The notes under the pieces: generated by a model
Seen by the model: the letters and a program-made list of their open reading frames with translations, nothing else
What the model was told of the DNA's origin: nothing
The model's database searches: none
Part shown: positions 9,005 through 17,600 of the stretch, piece by piece
How the letters are laid out: every line of letters begins with the position of its first letter
Numbering within the stretch: the first letter of the stretch is position 1
Program-made: the position numbers and the translations under genes
Source: JAGGTJ01 sp964457545
GTDB lineage: Bacteria > Desulfobacterota > DSM-4660 > Desulfatiglandales > Desulfatiglandaceae
Direction: 5' to 3'
Length of the DNA stretch: 64,000 bases
Assembly (NCBI GenBank): GCA_964457545.1
Contig: CAYWEN010000019.1
Span: 38,189-102,188 of the forward strand

Positions 9005-10414
9005 ATGACTGAAAAGGTGTTTCAGATGATTAAAGAAAAGAATGTGAAGATGGTTGATCTGCGCTTCCTTGATTTTGTGGGCATATGGCAGCATTTTTCT
9101 GTGCCTGTAAGTGAACTGGACGAATCAAGTTTTGAAGACGGATTTGGTTTTGATGGGTCCAGCATCAGGGGATGGCAGCCGATTCATGCAAGTGACATGC
9201 TGGTAGTGCCTGACCCTGATACTGCGGTGATGGATCCCTTCTTTGAAGTTCCAACCCTGGTTTTGATAGGGGATATTGTGGATCCTGTTACATATGAGCC
9301 GTATACCCGTGATCCCAGGAATATTGCCAAAAAGGCGGAAAGCTATCTGAAAAGCACCGGTATTGGTGATACGGCATTTATAGGGCCGGAGGCAGAGTTT
9401 TTTATATTTGATGATGTCAGATTCGAAACAGCAACAAACAGGGCATCCTACTTTGTTGATTCCGTAGAAGGGATATGGAACAGTGCCAGGGATGAAGGCC
9501 CTAATCTGGCTAACAAACCCAGACACAAGGAAGGTTATTTCCCTGTTCCTCCTATGGATAAGTTTCAGGATTTGAGAACTGAAATGCTTCTTACTCTTGA
9601 ATCTGTTGGCATAGATGTTGAGTGTCAGCACCATGAGGTTGCAACAGCAGGTCAGGCAGAAATAGACATGCGATTTGCTCCTCTGCTCAAAATGGGTGAT
9701 CAGCTTATGTGGTTTAAATATATTATAAAAAATGTGGCCCACAGGTCTGGTCGTACCGTTACTTTTATGCCAAAACCTTTGTTTGAAGATAATGGAACCG
9801 GCATGCATACGCATTTGAGTATATGGAAAGATGGACAGCCTCTTTTTGCAGGAGACAAATATGCCGGTGCTTCTGATATGGCAATGTATGCCATTGGCGG
9901 GATTCTGAAGCACTGTCGCGCGGTATGTGCATTTACCAATCCTACTACAAATTCATACAAGCGTTTGGTGCCCGGATTTGAAGCGCCTGTAAATCTTGCA
10001 TATTCAAGCAGGAACAGGAGCGCTGCGATTCGTATCCCCATGTATTCGTCTTCTCCAAAGGCAAAGAGGCTTGAATTCAGGACGCCGGATCCATCCTGTA
10101 ATGGTTACATGGCCTTTTCTGCTATTTTGATGGCTGCCCTTGACGGTATTGAAAACAGGATAGATCCTGGTGATCCGCTTGATAAGGATATTTACGGTCT
10201 TTCACCGGAAGAACTTGCCAATATACCGTCTGCGCCGGGCTCTCTTGAAGAAGCTATTAATGCACTTGAAGAGGATCATGCCTTTTTGCTCAAAGGTGAT
10301 GTTTTTACACAGGATGTTATAGATATGTGGATAGAGTACAAAACTAAAAACGAGATTGATCCCCTTAAGTTAAGACCTCATCCACACGAATTCTTTCTCT
10401 ATTTTGACATATAG
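9005..10414 (+). CDS. glnA: Glutamine synthetase type I
   Basis: A 469-residue GSI-beta enzyme, the same length as the enterobacterial protein; it makes glutamine from glutamate, ammonia and ATP as a dodecamer. Visible are FGFDGSSIRGWQ, the metal-ligand motif GPEAEFFIFD, the ATP-site motif GTGMHTHLSIW and NRSAAIRIP. Tyr397 sits in DIYGLSPEE, matching the adenylylation site, so control by an adenylyltransferase is likely. AGGAGG lies 11 bases before the ATG. A terminator follows. Confidence 0.97.
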   Translation: MTEKVFQMIKEKNVKMVDLRFLDFVGIWQHFSVPVSELDESSFEDGFGFDGSSIRGWQPIHASDMLVVPDPDTAVMDPFFEVPTLVLIGDIVDPVTYEPYTRDPRNIAKKAESYLKSTGIGDTAFIGPEAEFFIFDDVRFETATNRASYFVDSVEGIWNSARDEGPNLANKPRHKEGYFPVPPMDKFQDLRTEMLLTLESVGIDVECQHHEVATAGQAEIDMRFAPLLKMGDQLMWFKYIIKNVAHRSGRTVTFMPKPLFEDNGTGMHTHLSIWKDGQPLFAGDKYAGASDMAMYAIGGILKHCRAVCAFTNPTTNSYKRLVPGFEAPVNLAYSSRNRSAAIRIPMYSSSPKAKRLEFRTPDPSCNGYMAFSAILMAALDGIENRIDPGDPLDKDIYGLSPEELANIPSAPGSLEEAINALEEDHAFLLKGDVFTQDVIDMWIEYKTKNEIDPLKLRPHPHEFFLYFDI

Positions 10415-10459
10415 GTATTGTATAAAATTACCTTGCAACAGCTTGATATGAATTGATAT

Positions 10460-10502
10460 GGGGTATGTCCTGGGTTTTGCCTGAAGACATACCCCTTTTT
10501 TT
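10460..10502 (+). terminator. Rho-independent terminator after glnA
   Basis: A perfect 10-bp stem (GGGGTATGTC / GACATACCCC) with a 16-base loop and a run of seven T. It lies 46 bp after the glnA stop and separates the nitrogen genes from the flagellar cluster. Confidence 0.93.
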
Positions 10503-10839
10503 GTGTAGATTTTTATATTTATGTTCTGTCATGTGTTTGCCCCTGTTTCTGTAACGCTGTTTGATAATGTGCCTTTTTTATGGGCTCTGTTAAGTGAAAG
10601 ATTTGTTTTTTGTATTCTTGCCAGTCTCTGTGCTTTGCGGTTTTTCCCCTTTTGCGCTTGTCCTGGGTTTGCTCCTGATGCCTAAACACGGTTTTCCGTC
10701 TATGCATGGAATCTGTCTGTTTAGTGTTTATCAAATTCCTGTCATTCAATCTTGTTAAACCGTCAAATACTTGCCTGATCTAACCTGTGAAATGTTTGGA
10801 CAGGACCTGTTATATGGTCATTTGCAGGCAGGCAACAGG
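10503..10839. other. Intergenic region before the stator operon
   Basis: No gene supported; a 76-codon minus frame is Lys/Gln/Arg-rich and has no ribosome site. GTTATATGGTCATTTGCAGGCAGG at about 10809-10832 faintly resembles the right end of the repeat family. Confidence 0.4.
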
Positions 10840-10855
10840 TGGCATAATACTTGCT
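10840..10855 (+). promoter_or_regulatory. Sigma-54 promoter upstream of motA
   Basis: TGGCAT-AATAC-TTGCT fits the -24/-12 consensus TGGCAC-N5-TTGCW at nearly every position, with exactly 10 bases between GG and GC. It lies about 100 bp before the motA start in a gene-free region. Confidence 0.7.
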
Positions 10856-10958
10856 CTGTTTAATAGTTGATTAAGAGGGCTTGGTATAATACTGCCCGTA
10901 TTCCAGATCGGTTTTTGAGCGTCATAAGGTTTTAAGCCCTTACAGGCAGGAGCGGCTG

Positions 10959-11732
10959 TTGGATATCTCTACGCTTATTGGCATACTTATTGCCAGTGGT
11001 CTTGTAATTGTTTCCATATACATGGGGGGAAATGTAACCTGGTTCATCAACTATCCATCCTTGATGATAGTTGTTGGAGGAACCATGGGGGCTACTTTGC
11101 TCTCCTATCCCTTGTCCGAGGTTATGAGTGTTTTTGGTGTTGCCAAAAAGGTCTTTTTACATCGTTATCAAAACCAGAATGAGATTATATCCCTGTTGGT
11201 CAGATTCGCAAGAAAGGCCAGAAAAGAAGGAATACTCTCTTTTGAACCGGAGATCAAGAATCTTGACAATCCGTTTATGGCAAAGGGGCTGACTCTTGCC
11301 ATAGACGGTATGGATTCCGGTGCCATAGAGGATATCCTGAGAACCGAAATATATGCCATAGAGGAACGTCACAGGCTGGGAGCGGACATATTTCTTACAA
11401 TGGGTAATTTCTCTCCTGCAGTTGGCATGCTGGGTACCATTATAGGGCTTATACAGATGTTGATGCAGATGAATGACCCGAGCAGTATCGGCAAACCAAT
11501 GGCTGTTGCTCTTTTAACCACTTTCTACGGGGTGTTTTTATCCTATCTCTTTTTTTTGCCCATTGCCGGTAAACTGAAAACAAGGAGTAAAAAGGAGCTG
11601 ATCCTCAATGAAATGATCATGGAGGGGATAATATCAATTCAGGCAGGAGATAATCCTCGTGTGGTAGAGCAAAAACTGAAGGCGTTTCTTTCTCCGAGAG
11701 AAAGACAGGATAAAAACAGGTTAAAACAATGA
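10959..11732 (+). CDS. motA: Flagellar motor stator protein MotA
   Basis: A 257-residue inner-membrane protein, the channel-ring half of the stator. N-terminal TM segments cover residues 5-22 and 32-50, followed by a cytoplasmic domain (EPEIKNLDNPFMAKGLTLAI) and a second TM pair around GNFSPAVGMLGTIIGLIQML and LLTTFYGVFLSYLFFLPIAG, the MotA/ExbB/TolQ proton-channel signature. It starts at TTG with AGGAG six bases upstream. It overlaps motB by 4 bp (ATGA), implying translational coupling. Confidence 0.93.
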   Translation: MDISTLIGILIASGLVIVSIYMGGNVTWFINYPSLMIVVGGTMGATLLSYPLSEVMSVFGVAKKVFLHRYQNQNEIISLLVRFARKARKEGILSFEPEIKNLDNPFMAKGLTLAIDGMDSGAIEDILRTEIYAIEERHRLGADIFLTMGNFSPAVGMLGTIIGLIQMLMQMNDPSSIGKPMAVALLTTFYGVFLSYLFFLPIAGKLKTRSKKELILNEMIMEGIISIQAGDNPRVVEQKLKAFLSPRERQDKNRLKQ

Positions 11733-12454
11733 TACGCTCTGGAAAAAAGCCGCTGTTTACATCAAAAGAAGAAAATTCTTCTCATGCTGCTGTGGGATGG
11801 CAGATGGTATATTCAGGTTTTGTCCTTATCCTGCTGTGTTTTTTTATAATGCTGACTTCTTTTACATCAATGGAAAGTTCAAAGGTTTCTGAGTTTGTAA
11901 GGTCTTTTGTCCGCTCAGTCAGCATATTTTCAGGAGGGGTGAAGGTTGAACCCGGGAAAGAAATACTTCCTGAGTCACCGGATGTGGTCGATAAAAACAG
12001 TGATTTTGCAAATATCAGCGAAAACCTGAAAAAGGTTGTAAAAGACCTTGATATGGGTGACAAGATTGGATTTTCCTATTCCAAAGAAGGGCTTGTTATG
12101 AGACTTTCCGATCTTGTGCTGTTTCGTCAGGGAGATGCAAAGATATCCCCAAAATCGTTACCTGTGCTGGACAGGATTGCCACCATAATTCTGAAAACAA
12201 AAAACCATATACGAATAGAAGGATATACAGATAATGTCCCTATTCATACACGCAGGTTCCCATCCAACTGGGAGCTTTCCACATTACGGGCAGTAAATGT
12301 TTTGCGGTACTTTACAGAGCATCTGAATATTCCGTCAGAGAGATTTTCCGTAGTAGGATATGGACAGTGTCATCCGATTGTCCCTAATGATTCTCCTTTT
12401 GACAGGGCAAAAAACAGAAGGGTGGAGATTGTTTTTGTAAGGCAGAGACCGTAA
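11729..12454 (+). CDS. MotB-like stator protein lacking the proton-binding aspartate
   Basis: A 241-residue protein with a short cytoplasmic tail, one TM helix (about residues 24-45) and a C-terminal OmpA-like peptidoglycan-binding domain (IEGYTDNVPIHTRRFPSNWE). In MotB/PomB the TM begins W-x4-(S/A)-D-L with an essential Asp; here the aligned stretch is WQMVYSGFVLILLCFF, so Gly30 (codon GGT at 11816) replaces it. The rest of the helix aligns without gaps. The next gene is a second MotB with the Asp intact, so this copy may be an asymmetric partner, a non-conducting subunit or a divergent paralogue. A single-base sequencing error (GAT to GGT) cannot be excluded. Confidence 0.85.
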   Translation: MIRSGKKPLFTSKEENSSHAAVGWQMVYSGFVLILLCFFIMLTSFTSMESSKVSEFVRSFVRSVSIFSGGVKVEPGKEILPESPDVVDKNSDFANISENLKKVVKDLDMGDKIGFSYSKEGLVMRLSDLVLFRQGDAKISPKSLPVLDRIATIILKTKNHIRIEGYTDNVPIHTRRFPSNWELSTLRAVNVLRYFTEHLNIPSERFSVVGYGQCHPIVPNDSPFDRAKNRRVEIVFVRQRP

Positions 12455-12652
12455 TGCCTGAATCCTGTGATTGTAAAAGATATTTGAGGTGCATGGTCGC
12501 AGGTGTTCTTGCAATCAATTTATTCTCCAGGGCAACTCCAGGCTTAGATATGTCAGGACATATCATCTGTGTGTCAGTAGGTTTTTATGTCATAGACATT
12601 ATCTTTTGAAAATATCCTTGTCTGAGAGTGAGGTTTTTTAAAGGGAACAGGT

Positions 12653-13381
12653 ATGAAAAGAAGTGTAGCAGGCCGGACAGAGGAGCAGAACACCAATGGA
12701 GCAAAGTGGCTTACTACATTTAATGACCTGATTACTCTTCTTATGGTTTTTTTTGTTCTTGCTTTTTCCATGGGGACAGTAGACAGGAAAAAGATGAAAG
12801 AGTTTGCCTACAACTTGCAGGGAGGTATTGGGGTCCTTGAGGCGGGAAACAGGGTAGGAATATCCATAAAACCTGAATTCAAACAAAAAAAGGTGCCTCA
12901 ATCAGCATTAAATAATGGAATTTTGAACAAGACGGATGATTCCATTAACAGTATTGCTTCTGAAGATGGGGTGAATGCAAACAGGACGGATGAGGGAATA
13001 ATCATAAGGCTTAACAGTGCCATATTGTTTGATTCCGGAGTTGCAAAAATCAATGGAAGGGCCTTTGAGGTGCTGGACAAGATCTCCAGGATTATAAAGA
13101 GGCTGCGGTGTCCTGTACGAATTGAAGGTCATACTGATAATGTGCCGATCAGTACAGGGCAGTTCCCATCCAATTGGGATTTATCTGTCGCCCGTGCAGT
13201 AAGCGTTCTTAAGTATATTGTAAAATCAGGAAAAATTCAGGCATGCAGACTCTGTGCAGCAGGATATGGAGATTCAAGGCCTATTGCAGCCAATGATACC
13301 CCTGATAACAGAGCAAAAAACAGGAGAGTGGAAATCATATTGATAACAAAAGGAGGGGAAGCAGGATGTCAAAAAAGGTAA
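12653..13381 (+). CDS. motB: Flagellar motor stator protein MotB (canonical Asp present)
   Basis: A 242-residue protein with TM motif WLTTFNDLITLLMVFFVL, in which Asp25 is the expected proton acceptor, followed by a periplasmic linker and an OmpA/MotB domain (IEGHTDNVPISTGQFPSNWD) that anchors the stator to peptidoglycan. It is 198 bp after the first motB-like gene and overlaps fliL by 16 bp. GGGAACAGGT precedes the ATG. Confidence 0.92.
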   Translation: MKRSVAGRTEEQNTNGAKWLTTFNDLITLLMVFFVLAFSMGTVDRKKMKEFAYNLQGGIGVLEAGNRVGISIKPEFKQKKVPQSALNNGILNKTDDSINSIASEDGVNANRTDEGIIIRLNSAILFDSGVAKINGRAFEVLDKISRIIKRLRCPVRIEGHTDNVPISTGQFPSNWDLSVARAVSVLKYIVKSGKIQACRLCAAGYGDSRPIAANDTPDNRAKNRRVEIILITKGGEAGCQKR

Positions 13382-13827
13382 TAATTATCATTATTATTGT
13401 TGCCGTATTGGTTTTGGGGGTCATAGGCGGAGGCTTTTTTATCCTTTCGCAGCAGATAAACAAGATTGCGAGTCAGACGGGCCAGCCGGTTGTACAGCAG
13501 ACAATTGAAAAGCAGGATGATACACCGGGGGTAATGTACTCGTTGAGAAAATTTATTGTAAACATTGCAGACCCTGGCCAGGACAAATTCCTTAGTGTAC
13601 AGATGGATCTGGAAGTAAAGGATAAAGATGCTGCCCAGAAAATTGACAGCCAGCTCCCGAAGGTACGAGATGCCATCCTTACCATACTGCCCACAAAGAG
13701 GTCTGAGGAATTGCAGAGTGTTAAGGGAAAAAATATTCTGCGTGATGAACTTATTGCAAAACTAAACACCCTGCTTAATGGGGATTTGGTTAAAAATATA
13801 TATTTTACCGAATTTGTTATTCAGTAA
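13366..13827 (+). CDS. fliL: Flagellar basal body-associated protein FliL
   Basis: A 153-residue single-pass inner-membrane protein (TM at residues 4-27) with a periplasmic FliL domain: MYSLRKFIVNIADPGQDKFL, then SVQMDLEV and a C-terminal VKNIYFTEFVIQ. FliL surrounds and stabilises the stator. The start lies inside the end of motB, preceded by AGGAGGGG. Confidence 0.92.
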   Translation: MSKKVIIIIIIVAVLVLGVIGGGFFILSQQINKIASQTGQPVVQQTIEKQDDTPGVMYSLRKFIVNIADPGQDKFLSVQMDLEVKDKDAAQKIDSQLPKVRDAILTILPTKRSEELQSVKGKNILRDELIAKLNTLLNGDLVKNIYFTEFVIQ

Positions 13828-13938
13828 ACCTTGATAACAGGAACTCAGGACATTGTATTGTTATAGAATTGCAACAGGTCTGAGGGTTTGAAATCAGAGG
13901 TATCATATAAGATACCTTTATGTTGAGGAAAACTTGCC

Positions 13939-14910
13939 ATGTCTGACATACTGTCTCAGGAAGAAATAGATGCCCTGTTGACATCTATGAGTAATGGTGA
14001 GGTTGATGTTGAGCAGGACAGGGACGATGAGATTCAGGTAGAACCCTATGATCTTACATCAAAAGATATTATGCTGCATGATCAGTTTCATGCGCTTAAG
14101 GAGATCATTGACAAGTTTACAAAGTTGGCTTGTTCCTCTGTCTCTTCTGCCTTGCAAAAAAGGATAGAAGTCAAAACCTCTGCAACCGAAATGATAAAGT
14201 TTGGCGAGTTTATAAATGGGTTTTCAGGTACTGCAAGTTTTACTGTGTTTGATATGAAGCCTTTGAGTGGTTCGGCCCTGCTTGCAATAGAGCCTAACCT
14301 GGTTTTCAGCATGATTGACTGCATGTTTGGCGGTGATGGCAAGGAATTGGGAAAACCAAGGGATTTTACCCTGATTGAACAGCGGCTGATTCAAAACATT
14401 GCCATATCAATAATAAAGTGTCTGGAAGAGGCATGGGCACTTGTGTGTCCAATAGAGACATCTTTGAAAAAGAGTGAAACAAGATCTGATTTTGTAAATC
14501 TGTATTCACCTACAGATTTTGTATTAATCATGGTCTTTTCTATAGAGCATGAGACATTCACAGGAAATATCAATTTCTGCATTCCTTATTTCATGCTGGA
14601 GCCTATAAAAGAAAAACTGTCAGCAAGGTATATTGTTGGTACTACAGCGGAGGCACGATGGAATGTCCAGCTTTATAGCCTGTTAAATACCGTAAAGGTC
14701 GATGTGATTGCTGAGCTTGGAAGGGCGAAGCATATTACAGGAAATGATCTTTTGGCATTGAAGTCTGGAGATATTCTGCAACTGCAAACGCGTGTGTACG
14801 ATCCATTGACTGTAACTGTGGAATCTGTCCCAAAATATCTGGGCCTGCCGGGAATAATGGGAGGAAACAGGGCAGTACAGATAACAGGCAGGCTTGAAAG
14901 GGAGAAATAG
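13939..14910 (+). CDS. fliM: Flagellar motor switch protein FliM
   Basis: A 323-residue C-ring protein. The N-terminal CheY-P-binding peptide SDILSQEEIDALLTS is intact, the CheC-like middle domain follows (about residues 40-230) and the C-terminal SpoA domain includes DVIAELGRAK and LLALKSGDILQL. GAGG precedes the ATG. It is followed directly by fliN. Confidence 0.96.
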   Translation: MSDILSQEEIDALLTSMSNGEVDVEQDRDDEIQVEPYDLTSKDIMLHDQFHALKEIIDKFTKLACSSVSSALQKRIEVKTSATEMIKFGEFINGFSGTASFTVFDMKPLSGSALLAIEPNLVFSMIDCMFGGDGKELGKPRDFTLIEQRLIQNIAISIIKCLEEAWALVCPIETSLKKSETRSDFVNLYSPTDFVLIMVFSIEHETFTGNINFCIPYFMLEPIKEKLSARYIVGTTAEARWNVQLYSLLNTVKVDVIAELGRAKHITGNDLLALKSGDILQLQTRVYDPLTVTVESVPKYLGLPGIMGGNRAVQITGRLEREK

Positions 14911-14913
14911 ACA

Positions 14914-15366
14914 ATGGCGGTATTGGAAGATAATACTGATACTAATGAACCGGCTCAGGATATCAATTCCCCTGGATCCGAAGATAAAGGCGCCCCACAG
15001 CAGCCCCCGGAAGAAGCAGTCTCTTTTGAAACAGAAGCTGCCCGGTCGAAGGAAGAAGATAGCCATGGATTGTCTGATCCGAAACAGGATACACATCCTG
15101 AAAACACTGGAGACATAAATTTTATCCTGGATATTCCCCTGAAGATATCTGTTGAACTTGGGCAAACAACAATGTTGATAAGTGAACTGTTAAAACTGGG
15201 GCAGGGATCAGTGATTCCTCTTTCAAAGGCAGCAGGTGAACACCTTGAAATCCTTGCAAATCAAAAACTTATTGCAAGAGGAGAGGTGGTGGTTGTTGAT
15301 AGAAAATATGGGGTACGGTTAACAGAGATAGTCAGCCATACTGAACGCATAGAGAAGCTGAAATGA
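14914..15366 (+). CDS. fliN: Flagellar motor switch protein FliN
   Basis: 150 residues: an acidic, Pro/Glu-rich N-terminal extension of about 65 residues and a C-terminal SpoA domain (LDIPLKISVELGQTTMLISELL, then IARGEVVVVDRKYGVRLTEIV). It builds the lower C-ring and binds FliH. It overlaps fliO by 4 bp. Confidence 0.94.
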   Translation: MAVLEDNTDTNEPAQDINSPGSEDKGAPQQPPEEAVSFETEAARSKEEDSHGLSDPKQDTHPENTGDINFILDIPLKISVELGQTTMLISELLKLGQGSVIPLSKAAGEHLEILANQKLIARGEVVVVDRKYGVRLTEIVSHTERIEKLK

Positions 15367-15731
15367 ATTCTGCTGCAGATATTGTTTCTTCAGGCCTTAA
15401 GATATTGTTTTCCCTTGTTGTTGTTCTTGCCGGATTGCTTGTTCTGTTTTATACGGCAAAAAGGATATTGAAAAACAGTGCCGCGGGGATCAATGGAGGT
15501 GGTGTTGTCAAGGTGCTGGGCAGCACATGTATAGGTTTTAAGCGATATATCTCTTTGATAGATATTCCTGGGTGTATCCTTGTCATTGGGATATGCGGAG
15601 ACAGCATGTCTCTTCTGTCAAAGATTGAAGACAGGGATATGATAGATCAGATCAGGGAGAGAACAAAATCTTCTCCGGCTTTTTTATCCCATCTGAAAAA
15701 GGCTTCAGATAATGCCGGGTTCCAAGGTTAG
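15363..15731 (+). CDS. fliO: Flagellar biosynthesis protein FliO
   Basis: 122 residues with one TM helix (about 12-33) and a small cytoplasmic domain containing GGGVVKVLGSTCIGFKRYISL. FliO is the assembly scaffold for the FliP ring of the export gate and is poorly conserved, so the call rests partly on its place between fliN and fliP. Confidence 0.85.
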   Translation: MNSAADIVSSGLKILFSLVVVLAGLLVLFYTAKRILKNSAAGINGGGVVKVLGSTCIGFKRYISLIDIPGCILVIGICGDSMSLLSKIEDRDMIDQIRERTKSSPAFLSHLKKASDNAGFQG

Positions 15732-15733
15732 TC

Positions 15734-16498
15734 ATGGCTTTAAAACACTGTTTGATACTGATCATGATATCTCTTGTAATGATATTGATGCCGAGGGATT
15801 GCCTTTGCAGTGTTCAATCCAAGGCAGTGCCTTTTATCTCTATAGGAACAGGCAGTCTTAAAGACCCGTCGCAGGTTACTGTGCTTGTAAAGATTTTTCT
15901 CCTGTTGACAATCCTGTCTCTTGCACCGGCAATTCTCATTATGCTTACCTCTTTTACCCGGATTGTCATTGTGCTGTCAGTGCTTCGCCAGGCAATAGGG
16001 ACACATCAGATGCCTCCAAATCAGGTGGTGTTGGGGATATCACTGTTTTTGACCTTTTTTATAATGACGCCGGTTTGGCAACAGATAAACAGGGATGCAG
16101 TTCAGCCGTATATGCGGGGAGAGATAGGGAATCAGGATGCCATAAGAAAGATTGCGGCACCACTGCGAAAATTTATGTTCAGGCAAACACGCAAAAAGGA
16201 TATTGCCCTGTTTATAGGTATTGCAGGCAGGGCAAAGCCGAAAAATGTTGATGATGTGCCTACATCCATTCTGATCCCATCTTTTATAATAAGCGAGCTT
16301 AAAACCGCCTTTCAGATTGCATTTATGCTGTATATCCCTTTTCTGATTATCGATATGGTTGTAGCGAGTGTGCTTTTGTCCATGGGTATGATGATGTTGC
16401 CTCCTGTAATGATTTCTTTGCCGTTTAAGCTGATGCTGTTTGTACTGGCAGATGGGTGGTATTTGATCGTAGGTTCCTTGGTTAAAAGTTTCAGGTAA
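15734..16498 (+). CDS. fliP: Flagellar export gate protein FliP
   Basis: 254 residues. A cleavable N-terminal signal (hydrophobic stretch 7-21) is followed by the family signature LAPAILIMLTSFTRIVIVLS and RQAIGTHQMPPNQVVLGISL, then C-terminal TM helices with FKLMLFVLADGW. It forms the core of the export channel with FliQ and FliR, which are next in line. Confidence 0.96.
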   Translation: MALKHCLILIMISLVMILMPRDCLCSVQSKAVPFISIGTGSLKDPSQVTVLVKIFLLLTILSLAPAILIMLTSFTRIVIVLSVLRQAIGTHQMPPNQVVLGISLFLTFFIMTPVWQQINRDAVQPYMRGEIGNQDAIRKIAAPLRKFMFRQTRKKDIALFIGIAGRAKPKNVDDVPTSILIPSFIISELKTAFQIAFMLYIPFLIIDMVVASVLLSMGMMMLPPVMISLPFKLMLFVLADGWYLIVGSLVKSFR

Positions 16499-16503
16499 AA
16501 GAT

Positions 16504-16773
16504 ATGACACCAGAGTTTATAACAGGCTTTATTTTCGAAGCATTGAAAACAACCATTTTGCTTGCATCTCCTGTACTGTTGTTTGGGCTGCTTGCAGGTT
16601 TGATAGTATCTGTATTTCAGGCAACCACACAGATTAACGAGATGACCCTTGTTTTTATTCCCAAAATGCTGGCAGTTGCTGCAGCACTTATTATATTTTT
16701 TCCGTGGATGCTGAGGATAATGGTACAGTTTACCGAGAATGTGTTTCTTAACATAGCGGTATATATCCATTAA
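16504..16773 (+). CDS. fliQ: Flagellar export gate protein FliQ
   Basis: 89 residues, two TM helices, with the FliQ signature LLAGLIVSVFQATTQINEMT in the loop and second helix. Spaced 5 bp from fliP and 8 bp from fliR, as in other fliPQR operons. Confidence 0.95.
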   Translation: MTPEFITGFIFEALKTTILLASPVLLFGLLAGLIVSVFQATTQINEMTLVFIPKMLAVAAALIIFFPWMLRIMVQFTENVFLNIAVYIH

Positions 16774-16781
16774 AATTAAAT

Positions 16782-17570
16782 ATGTTGACCTTTACCCTGC
16801 CACAGATACAGATCTTTATCCTCATTTTTGTTCGTATAGCCGGAATTATCATGTCTGTGCCTGTCCTCAGCAGTAAAAATATCCCTGGTCTTTTTAAGGC
16901 CGGCCTGGCTCTTTCTTTTGCCATTATTCTGTATCAGATTCCTGGTTTGTGCAGGGCCTGCAATCTTGCAATAGGAACAATTCCTTTTTGTATAGGCCTT
17001 GCAGGGGAGATCGTTATAGGATTTATAATAGGAATTTCGGTCCAGTTGATATTTGCAGGAATCCAGTTGGGGGGACAAGTAATAGGGTTTCAGATGGGGC
17101 TGTCTGTTGCCAATGTCCTGGACCCATTAACGAATTCACAGGTCTCTGTTACAGCACGATTCAATGACATTATGGCCATGCTGATATTCCTTGCCGTAAA
17201 TGCACATTATATGTTTTTGCGCGTGATTGCTGAGAGTTTTCAAATACTGCCTCCCCTGGCGTTTCAGTTTACCCGATCATTAATGGACAGACTGATTGTG
17301 CTTGCCGGCAATATGTTTGTTATAGCTATTAAGGTTGCTGCACCGGTAATGGGTGTCCTGTTGCTTACCAGTATAGCTCTTGGGCTGATTGCGCGTACTG
17401 TTCCACAGTTGAACGTGTTTATAGTGGCAATGCCATTAAAGATAATAATAGGTCTTGTTATTATGGGGGTTTCAGCTTCTCTTGTTGCCTCATTTTTTAT
17501 TAGTGAATTCAATACCATGGGACATATAATATTGATTTTGTTAAGGGCTGCTGGAGCAAAATCTCCCTGA
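16782..17570 (+). CDS. fliR: Flagellar export gate protein FliR
   Basis: 262 residues with about six hydrophobic segments. GQVIGFQMGLSVANVLDP and the late PQLNVFIVAMPLKIIIGL motif are family hallmarks. It completes the FliPQR gate at the centre of the basal body. Confidence 0.95.
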   Translation: MLTFTLPQIQIFILIFVRIAGIIMSVPVLSSKNIPGLFKAGLALSFAIILYQIPGLCRACNLAIGTIPFCIGLAGEIVIGFIIGISVQLIFAGIQLGGQVIGFQMGLSVANVLDPLTNSQVSVTARFNDIMAMLIFLAVNAHYMFLRVIAESFQILPPLAFQFTRSLMDRLIVLAGNMFVIAIKVAAPVMGVLLLTSIALGLIARTVPQLNVFIVAMPLKIIIGLVIMGVSASLVASFFISEFNTMGHIILILLRAAGAKSP

Positions 17571-17600
17571 TTCGTGGCTGGATAGTGGCAGGAAATATCT

